Shown here in pieces: positions 56,493 to 64,000 of a DNA stretch of 64,000 nucleotides (position 1 is the first letter of the stretch; each line of letters begins with the position of its first letter). The notes beneath the pieces were generated by a model. The model made no database searches. It was not told where the DNA came from and was given only the letters and a program-made list of their open reading frames with translations. This stretch comes from Mastigamoeba balamuthi (Eukaryota > Evosea > Mastigamoebida > Mastigamoebidae). The stretch lies in NCBI GenBank assembly GCA_902651635.1, contig CACRSC010000047.1:162464-226463 (forward strand), given 5' to 3'. Position numbers and translations under genes: made by a program.

Positions 56493-59458
56493 ATGCACGC
56501 CGTGCTCGCACTGCCGCTGGCCCTCGCGCTGGCCAGCGCCCCGGCGCGCGCGGCCGCGATGTCGCGTGCGGGCGGCGCGTGCCTGTTCGAGTCGGGCAAC
56601 ACAGCGACCAGCGCGGCCACCAAGTCGCCCATCGCCGCCCTGACGGCCTCGTGGTTCTTCCGCGTCGACGTGCCCTGGTCCCAGCTCTACCCCATCCTCA
56701 GCTACACCAACTCCTCGGGCCACCAGTACGCCCCGATCCGGTTTTCGGAGCACAGGCGCCAACAGATTTCACCAATTTTCAACTACACTTCACTTTTTTT
56801 AAATATTTGTTACGGTTCGGTGGGGATTCGCTGCTGACGGGCAGCCGTACTGCGCAGGCAGATCGCGTTCGGGGCGCAGCACAAGCCGTGGGTGTTCATC
56901 CACCAGGACGAGGAGGCCGCGACGTACCCGTTCAACGACGAGGACGGCTTCTTCGCGCTGGGCACGGGCGAGTGGCACCACGCGGCCTTCACGTGGAACA
57001 GCTCCGACGGCTACGCCGCCATCTACGAGGTGCCTCGCCCTGCCGTCGACCTCCACGCTCGGGGGGTTTGCTGTTCTGCGGAAGTGTTTGCATTTTGCTC
57101 CCTTTGCGGGTCTTGCGGGTCTGTCTGGGACTGCTACCGGCATTTCGCACCGCGGTTCTCAACGAATTCAGGTGCGATGGCATTCAGCCATCGCCAGCTC
57201 GGCCTCGCGGTTGACTTCTGCCACGCTCCTTCTGCGTTGGGCGCACTCCTTGGGCTCGAGCACCCGTGTGGCGTGGGCTTTATCGCTCTGCGTCGGTGTT
57301 GGGCCGCCGCGGTGTGTTTGTTGTGCGCTTGCTTTGCTGGTGAGGTGTGTTTGCTGTTGCGGTTCTATTTTTCTTGTTCTGTTGTCGGTTGTTTGCTGTG
57401 CCGCTGTTGCTCTCCTGTCGTGGCCCGTGCGGGCCTCGCCGCGGCGCCACCGCCCTGCGACGGAGCCGAGCAGGCGCTGACTCAGCGGGGTACGTGCGTC
57501 CGCACAGAACGGGAAGCTGATCGGGAGCGGCCACCAGTACAAGGGCCTCGTGCTGCCCGCGGGCGGCAGGTTCCTGTTCCCCACGGAGATGTGGGACGAG
57601 CGCCTGTTCGGCCACGCCGACGAGGTCACCGTCTGGGGCGTCGCCCTGAGCGCCTCCGAGGTCGCCGCCGTCTCGCGGGGCAGCGCGTCCGTGCGCCCCG
57701 CCAGCCGCCTGCTGCACTGGTCCTGCGACGACATCGACGACGCCGCAGCCATCGCCGACGACGCCTCCGGGGCCCCCGCGACGGTCACGCGCAGCGCCAG
57801 CGCCCCCAAGGTGCCCGCGGGGCTGCTGACGCTCAAGGTGCCCTCGACGCTGCTGATGGGCGTCGACAGCAACGCGAGCGTCGTCGCCGTTCGCCCCGAC
57901 GCGGAGACGCCGCTCGGCCTGCCCGTCGGCACGCGCGTTCTCAGCCTCCCGGCCGAGGGCGAGCTGCGGTCCGCGGGCGCCGCAGTGGCCGCGGGCGCCG
58001 TGCTGGCCTCGCCCGCGTCGTACGTGCCCGCGGGGCGCCTGTCGCAGGCCGTGCGGTTCGCGACGAGCTTCGCGGGCGCCGTCGTGCTGGTCCCCAACGC
58101 CCCGCCGGCCCCGCTGGCCTACGAGACGCCCGTCGCCGACTACGAGTCGGTCGTGGCGCACGCGGCCTACTTCACGGCCGACGCCGGCAGCCCGGGGACC
58201 GCGACGCTGACGAGCATCGACGCGCAGGGCGACCGCCTGGCGGCCTGGGTCGCCGCGCTGCCGCAGACGGGCCGCGTGCTGCAGTACAACGACGCGGGGA
58301 CCGGGGCGGCCATCACGGCGGTGCCCGCGGGGCTGACGGACCCCGGGCTGCGGTTCGTCTACGTGCCCGACGAGGGCTCGGCGGGGCAGGTCGACAGCGT
58401 GCTGCTGGTCGTCGGCGACGCGCTGGCAAACTCGACGGCGGTCAGGCGGACGTTCCGCGTGATGCCGACGGTCAACCCGCCGACGCCGCTCAACGCCACG
58501 GCGACGACGGGCGCCGACCGCAGGGCCACGATCAACGTCACGGTCCGCTACAACTACCGCAACGAGGGCAGGATGCTGGCGACGCTGCCCAGGTACGGGT
58601 CGCTCGCGGACCCCGCGACGGGCGGCGCACTGGCGTCGCTGAGCTCCGTGGCGCTGTACCAGTGGGCGGCGACGGTCGTCGACTTCAGCAGCAAGTGGAG
58701 CGACAAGAGCGGGCCCGAGCAGGTGCTGGGCGAGGTCAGCGCGTACCCGGCCTACGGGGACCTGCCGGGCACGTGGTCGTTCAACCAGAGCGACCCCGCC
58801 GTCCACGAGTTCGTCCACGTGCGCTACCCGACGCCCGTCTTCGTCACCAACGTCATCACCTACGAGGTCGAGGACGTCGACTCTGTCATCAAGGTCTCCA
58901 CCCATTTTCACCGCTAAATTGAATTCGAATTGCGACAATAAGTAGTTGACATTTTTGCCTTTGCGTTTTGTGCAGATCGAGCAGCTGTCGGCCGACGGCA
59001 AGTCGTGGGAGGTCCTCTTCAGCCGCCCGCAGCGCACGGCGCCCTCTCCGCTGAGCGGCCTGCGCAAGGCGCTAGCGTACAACCCGACGCTGAGCGCGCC
59101 GGCGGGGGCCGCGAGGCACGCGGTGCGGGACATCCGCGTGTGGTTCGGGTACTCGCAGAACGAGTGGCCCCTGATAGACGCCATCAAGCTCGTGGGCACC
59201 GTCGAGATGCCCGTGGTCGAGCTGCCGGCGAGCAACTCGGTGCTGTACACGGCGGGCACAGGGACGGGGGCGAGCAGCGACGCGTTCGAGGTGTACTCGG
59301 AGATGACCCCCGCCATCCAGGCGAGGATCGACGCCCTCTTCGCCACGCCCGCGCCCGCCAAGGTCAGCGTCACCATTGGGCAGACCACGGACGGCGTGGC
59401 GTCTGTGGCGCCCCTCGCAGCGCTCGTAGTCGCAGCGATCGCGGTCCTCTGCTGGTGA
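56493..59458 (+). CDS. LamG/concanavalin-like GPI-type surface protein, copy 1
   Basis: Exons 56493-56725, 56858-57029, 57508-58893, 58976-59458 give 757 residues. A signal peptide covers about 1-21. The first 200 residues are a LamG-type (concanavalin-like) beta-sandwich: ACLFESGN, LTASWFFRVDVPWSQ, GTGEWHHAAFTWNSSDG, AAIYENGKLIGSG and DEVTVWGVALS. The middle region has repeated beta-strand units of cadherin- or Ig-like spacing (YETPVADYESVVAHAAYF, DPGLRFVYVPDEG) with several Asn-glycosylation sequons. The last 25 residues are hydrophobic, a probable GPI signal (APLAALVVAAIAVLCW). A related gene begins at 63387. Likely adhesion or carbohydrate binding. Confidence 0.82.
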
Positions 59459-59975
59459 GCACTTTGTGGTTCTCACGTATCTGCTGTGCTCCCTCGCGTT
59501 TTATCACAACACAAGAGCAACACCAGACCTATTTCCAACGCAGTGCTGCTTGTCTGGTACTCCTGGCGGGCGAAGGTCTTCAGCGTGGCTGGAGCAGCCC
59601 GCCAGGCGATATGATCTAAATGCGCGTCTCAATGAGGGAAAAAGTCGCGATGGCCGATGTGTTCTCAGCGCATGGAAATGGACGCGCTTTTCCGCCGCTC
59701 CCCTCTGGTGGCTCGGTGGGCCGTGCGAGAGCGGCACAATGTACCCTCAAGCGATAGCGCAAAGGCGTTCAGTGAACGGCGGAACAGTGCCCCGGCCAAT
59801 TGAGGGCTCCATTAAACGGCCGTTGGAAAACACCATATTTCAGAATAAGGCGGCAAAATCGAACCGTGACGTGTCTCAGAAAAGGGGAAAACGTGAACTA
59901 TATAACCGGAATATCCGGCGTCGGAGCTGGCCATTCCGCAAACCACAAAGCAACAAGCGCAAGGCAGCATCAGAG
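59459..59975. other. intergenic, with promoter of the 59976 gene
   Basis: No gene. TATATAA at 59899-59905, followed by CCGGAATATCCGG, lies about 70 bp before the next start codon. Confidence 0.5.
59899..59905 (+). promoter_or_regulatory. candidate TATA box
   Basis: TATATAA about 70 bp upstream of the ATG at 59976; followed by the palindrome CCGGAATATCCGG (59906-59918). Confidence 0.45.
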
Positions 59976-60689
59976 ATGGTGCGCCTCCGCTGTTTCTGCC
60001 CCACCCGAAATAAACGGGCCTTCCGCCCTCGTGGCCGCTTCTGACCGGCCCGCCGGCACGTGCAGGCGGCTAGGTCGGTGTGGGTGTATCACGGGAACTT
60101 CGCTGTCGAGCTGGAGAACGTCCCGGTGCCGTGCAGCGGCTGCAAGCTCATGAAGATCGCCGCCGAAGCCCTGCGGACGCTCTGCCTGAGTGCCAACCCC
60201 GCCGGCTCCGAGGGCAAGCCTGCCCCGGGCTGGGGCCTCTACGCACCGGCGAACGTGCCATCGTGGTTCCTCCCGTACAGCCAGGCAAGCGCAGATCTCG
60301 CAAACAGCCCACGGCCCTAATTTCGCCACCAGGGGATGGACACGCAGCTGCTCAACTCGGCGGCGGTGCTGGATGCCAAGTTCTTCGACCAGCTGGCGTC
60401 GACCAAGATGAAGCTGGGGTTCGAGCAGCTGTGGATGGGGTGGCCCAAGTCCAAGGAGGAGCACGACGCGTGGGCCCGCGAGAACGAGATCCTCCTCAAG
60501 GTCCACCCGCACAAGCTGCACGCGGACAAGATGGTCTGGGACGACTGGTACTGCGGCTGCGGCCAGGAGAACGGCGGCTGCCACCACAAGGGCCCCCACA
60601 CGGTGGGCCAGAAGATCTGGGTCTGCAAAGAGTGCGGCGGCGGCTTTGCTGCCTGCGTCGAGTGCGGCGAGTTCCACAGGAAGAAGTGA
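59976..60689 (+). CDS. small protein with C-terminal Cys/His cluster
   Basis: Exons 59976-59978, 60066-60284, 60333-60689 give 192 residues. The coding part of exon 1 is just the ATG, with GTGCGC following at once; unspliced, the frame stops after 22 codons. The second intron (48 bp) has a GC donor (CAG|GCAAGC). The protein has an N-terminal CSGC pair and a charged helical middle (KSKEEHDAWARENEILLK). A C-terminal cluster CGCGQENGGCHH, then CKECGGGFAACVECGEFHRKK, is likely to bind one or two zinc ions. No signal peptide. I do not recognise the family. An AATAAA follows at 60791. Confidence 0.75.
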
Positions 60690-60790
60690 GGCGGCCAGAG
60701 GGCTCTCGCCACCTCGTCGCCGTTGCCCTGCCTGTACAGCAGCAGAGCGTTCGCACACAGCCAGAGCCCCTCTTGAGTATCAACAATCAG

Positions 60791-60796
60791 AATAAA
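60791..60796 (+). other. candidate polyadenylation signal
   Basis: AATAAA about 100 nt after the stop of the 59976 gene, inside a 299-bp gap without other features. Confidence 0.45.
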
Positions 60797-60988
60797 CAGT
60801 GTCAACCATGTCGACGAAGCGGTGGGAGACTCCCTTCTCTTTCCCTGATTGCACGCAATCCTGCTGAGGAAGACTTGATCGAGCAAGCGGTCTTCCACAG
60901 CCCCTCAGATTGCTTCCCCCGGATCGACTGTTGCAGAAGCCCTTTCAATGGTATTTTCTGAGACTTCGTCCTCATTCCCGTGCGTTCC

Positions 60989-62025
60989 CTACTTGATGGC
61001 CACCAGGTAGCGCAGACCTTCGGCGGCGCTGTAGCCCTCTGCGGCCATGTAGGCCAGCACCGACGTGTTGCGGCTGTGCGTGTAGAGGTACGCTGTCCCC
61101 ACGCCGGCTGCCTTCTGCTGGCGCAGCACCTCGCGCTCCGCGGCCTTGGAGTAGCCCCTGCCCCTGTGCTGCTCCAGCGTGTATGCCATCCCCACGCTCT
61201 CGTTCTCGTACCTGCACAGCAGCCGCGCTGAGTCTCTGCCCTGGGCTCTCCTCTGGCGTATGTGTGAAGAGGGGCTTGCGTGCCTCACTACCCACGACAC
61301 GAGCTCCCCGGTGCTCGTCTCGACGCCTGCGCCGCCGTACGTGGCCAGCAGCTCCGCGACGTACTCCAGGGTGCCCTCGCCCGCGCCGCGGACCCAGTGC
61401 TTGTTCACGAGCCACGCGTCCGCGGGCGTCAGCCTCCGTACACGGGCCCCGTCGCAGAGGGGGACAGGGGACAAGTCCCATTCAGCCAGCGTCCTGCGAG
61501 GGCCCAGAGAGTGAGAGACAACAGAGGGGTAGAAGGGAAGTGCGCACATGTGGAACAGCAGGAAGCCGTCGGGCCGCGGGTCCGTGGTGTCGGGCCACGC
61601 GCGCAGGATGGCGTCGACGAGGTTCCCGGGGACCGCGTTGAGCAGGTTAGCAAATGTGGGTGTTCCCCCCCCCCCCCCGGCCGTATCCCAGAGTTCCCCC
61701 GGTGTGTTCCCGGGGGGGGGACCCTGGGAGAAACTCCAGGTTCCCTCAGGGGTACCCCCTTATGTGGGAGTGCACACCAGCGGGTGCTTCGTCCCGTGGG
61801 AGTGAGAGACTTCGGAGCGCCAGAGCTAAAATGGGATGGAAGATTGAAACAGTGGCCGAGTTTGCGCCGCACCGTGGCGATGAGGAACGAGGGGTTCCCG
61901 GGGTCGTCTGTCAGCAGCGACGTCACGGCGCCGTTGCGTAGCAGGTACTGCACCGTCAGCGAGTCGGGGAACGTCTTCTCGAGCAGGCGAAGAACAGGCG
62001 GGGTCAGCTCGGGCTTGATCTCCAT
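60989..62025 (-). CDS. GLYAT-like N-acyltransferase (GNAT fold)
   Basis: Glycine N-acyltransferase-like enzyme moving an acyl group from acyl-CoA to an amine. Exons complement(60989-61211, 61284-61493, 61548-61723, 61873-62025) give 253 residues. The N-terminal half keeps GLYAT landmarks (DSLTVQYLLRNG, NLVDAILRAWPD, FLLF). The C-terminal GNAT/FR47 half has WLVNKHWVRG, SWVVRYENESVGMAYTLEQHRGRGYSKAAEREVLRQ with the Q/RxxGxG/A CoA loop, and SVLAYMAAEGY. Intron 3 is GC-AG (GAG|GCACGC). The acceptor of exon 2 (61724) is uncertain: it places a 14-bp C-tract, read as poly-Gly, inside the coding sequence. Confidence 0.82.
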
Positions 62026-63386
62026 AGGGTCGGCTGCGTATGCACTGCGGGTGGTGCCGCGGGTTGTTGAGGGTCAACCAAGTGTTTTGAAACTGAATAA
62101 AGATTGAAGACGAATCTGGAACATTGAAGATTGAACATTGTTCAGTTCGCCTTCCGCTACCACTGAAGGATGGGCCCCCTGCTGGTCAGGTGTGCTGTTT
62201 CTGGGAGAGAAGGGTTTGTATGGAGAGGGCGGTCGTGGCTTGTGTCTGGGGAGGGTATGTCCGGGAGTCTTTCTGGGAAGATGGGTTCCAGAATGTCGTA
62301 CCGTTTTAGTTCATGCTTATGGCGCTACCGGAGGAACTCAGTCGTCTCAAGAATGCATGCGCCCTGTGTAAGGTGTTGGTGGAGGTGCGCAGAGGTGGGA
62401 GACAAGAAAAACTCCGGCATTCCTTCCTATTGCCACTCACTCACCACGCGTGCTCACCTCTCACCTCTCTGTAGGGTCTGCAAGCTGGAGGCGTATCGGC
62501 ATCGATGCAAAAGAACGTACCTACACCTCGCGATTTGAATCTTTTTATGTGTGAGTGAACTGAGTCAATTTCTAAGCTGCTTGCTCATACCTATCAGGGT
62601 CACCGCGAGGGCCGCACCCACTAGTACTAGGTAGCCAGTGTGGGCGCGCAGGCATCTCTCAGAAACAGCCTTTTTTTTCAAACAACAGCGCTTCCCTGCG
62701 ACGTGCTCGTGCGTGCTGCTGTGCTCGGGTCTTGCACGCCGAAGAGGTACCAGTGCAATGAGAAGCACGGGGAATGTGTTCTAGCGGTCTCTGCTGAGAC
62801 CGGTGCGTACTCCCCGGTGGATACATTGCAATTGGCGCGTCGGTGCCGCCGCAAGAGCAGCCAGCTCCCTCCGCGTGGAGCTGATGCCCCAGCTGATGGC
62901 CCAGGCGTGGCGACGGGGTCGGGCACCCAAGCGCCGGCAAAAGCCGACAGTGGGGAAGCCCTTTGAGAACCCAGATTACGCACAAAGCTGACTTCAGTTG
63001 GTGCAGTGGGGTTCTGCAAGGCACAGCGAGTGCGCTCATGATGTTCTGTGACCCTGTTGTCGTTTTCCGTGATTTGTTCTGCTGTGTTATGCTTCCAAAG
63101 CGCTCAAGGGCGGGGGGCATCTGCGCGCTCCTTCTCCTGGAGCTGCAGGCACCAGGAAGCCTGCCCCACCACCGACCGCCGAGGGCCTCCTCTCCCCGCA
63201 GCGGAGCGGAGTGGGCGAGCCAGCAGTTGCTGCCTGCCGCCGAAGGGGTCGGTGGACTTGGAGTATCTGCAGAGGGAAAAACAGCACCAAATGGGAAACA
63301 GCTGACTCACCAACTGGCCGACAAAACCCCCACCTGACGCCATCTCTGCTGCAGATCTCCGCTGCGCCCCTCTCTCCGAGCACACG
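62026..63386. other. intergenic, no gene seen
   Basis: 1.36 kb divergent spacer between the acyltransferase and the second LamG-like gene. No domain-bearing frame, tRNA or clear repeat was found. Confidence 0.45.
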
Positions 63387-64000
63387 ATGCGGGCCCACAC
63401 ACGCGCTCTCACACACGGGGCCGCCACCGCTGCCACCGCTGCCGCAGCTCTGATGCTGCTGGCCTGCTGCTCCGCTGCGACCGCTGCGCCAGCGCTGTCG
63501 CGTGCGGGAGGCGCGTGCCTGTTCGAGTCGGGCAACACGGCGAGCAGCGCGCCGGTCGGCAGGGCCCTGACGGCGCTGACGGCCTCGTGGTTCGTCCGCG
63601 TCGACGTGCCCTGGTCCCAGGTCTACTCGATCCTCTCGTACACCAACTCCACGGGCCACCAGTACGACTCCTCCCCCCACCGCTGCCCCCCTCGCTGCCA
63701 CGGGAGACGTTCTGACGCACCGCACCCCTCTTGTACGCAGGCAGATAGCGTTCGGGGCGCAGCACAAGCCGTGGGTGTTCATCCACCACGACGAGGAGGC
63801 CGCGACGTACGCGGGCGACGGCTTCTTCACGCCGGGCTCGGGCGAGTGGTACCACGCGGCCTTCACGTGGAACTCCTCCGACGGCCTCGCCGCCATCTAC
63901 CAAGTCCGCACTGCTCCCCCGCTCTGCCTGCTGGGGGCACAGAGGCAGAGACTGACTGGGAACCACGCGCAACGAACGCGACCGACAGAACGGGCAGCTC
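63387..64000 (+). CDS. LamG-like surface protein, copy 2 (cut by window end)
   Basis: Exons 63387-63661, 63741-63903 and 63989 onward (truncated) encode 150 residues before the window ends. The longer signal peptide (about 1-34, Ala/Leu/Cys-rich) is followed by the same LamG start as copy 1 (SRAGGACLFESGNTASSA, LTASWFVRVDVPWSQ, QIAFGAQHKPWVFIH, GEWYHAAFTWNSSDG, AAIYQNGQL). Exon 2 is three codons shorter because AGDG replaces the FNDED stretch. Splice phases match copy 1, so the two arose by duplication about 7 kb apart. Confidence 0.85.
   Translation, partial: MRAHTRALTHGAATAATAAAALMLLACCSAATAAPALSRAGGACLFESGNTASSAPVGRALTALTASWFVRVDVPWSQVYSILSYTNSTGHQYDSSPHRCPPRCHGRRSDAPHPSCTQADSVRGAAQAVGVHPPRRGGRDVRGRRLLHAGLGRVVPRGLHVELLRRPRRHLPSPHCSPALPAGGTEAETDWEPRATNATDRTGS

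Overview
This window is nuclear DNA of an intron-rich, GC-rich unicellular eukaryote. Nearly every conserved protein is recovered only after removing short spliceosomal introns of about 44-480 bp. Spliced models of 22 genes give uninterrupted frames whose lengths divide by three; two more genes (the one starting before 2428 and the one cut by the window end) are incomplete, and one gene has no intron. The core genes are eukaryotic: RNA polymerase II RPB2, eIF2B-beta, ribosomal protein eL33, signal peptide peptidase, ESCRT-III CHMP2/VPS2 and two nuclear-type tRNAs. Sensor adenylyl cyclases, secreted C69 peptidases, a CH-CH-filamin protein and GPI-type surface proteins point to a free-living protist (amoeba or flagellate grade). 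I cannot name the lineage from the sequence alone.

Layout. 0-10 kb: secreted Cys-rich protein, a hypothetical minus-strand gene, eIF2B-beta, signal peptide peptidase, an SLC25 carrier, eL33 and a small hypothetical gene. 10-25 kb: RPB2, an SLC35F6-like transporter, a CH-LRR-PP2C phosphatase and a Golgi-type MNN1-like mannosyltransferase. 25-34 kb: a tandem pair of secreted C69 peptidases, an intronless GT25-like glycosyltransferase and a saccharopine-dehydrogenase-like oxidoreductase. 34-39 kb: a CH-CH-filamin-glutaredoxin-zinc-ribbon protein with a tRNA-Lys gene inside one intron, and a BSD-domain protein. 39-50 kb: a same-strand array of four double-Cache receptor paralogues, three with complete adenylyl cyclase domains and one ending at its second membrane segment. 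51-64 kb: CHMP2/VPS2, tRNA-Gly, a GPI-type beta-helix protein, two LamG-like surface proteins, a small Cys/His-cluster protein and a GLYAT-like acyltransferase.

Shared features. The 5' splice sites are unusual: most read GT(G/A/C)CG, with C at +4 and G at +5, and at least six introns are GC-AG with a strict (C/G)AG|GCAMG donor. Introns and short intergenic gaps of the housekeeping genes are rich in GATATC/AGATAT words. The 38.9-50.2 kb array looks like a recently expanded, gene-converting family of extracellular sensors coupled to cAMP. With the secreted peptidases and GPI proteins it gives this window a strong cell-surface component. All exon boundaries were worked out by eye from frame, phase and family conservation; none has transcript support here.
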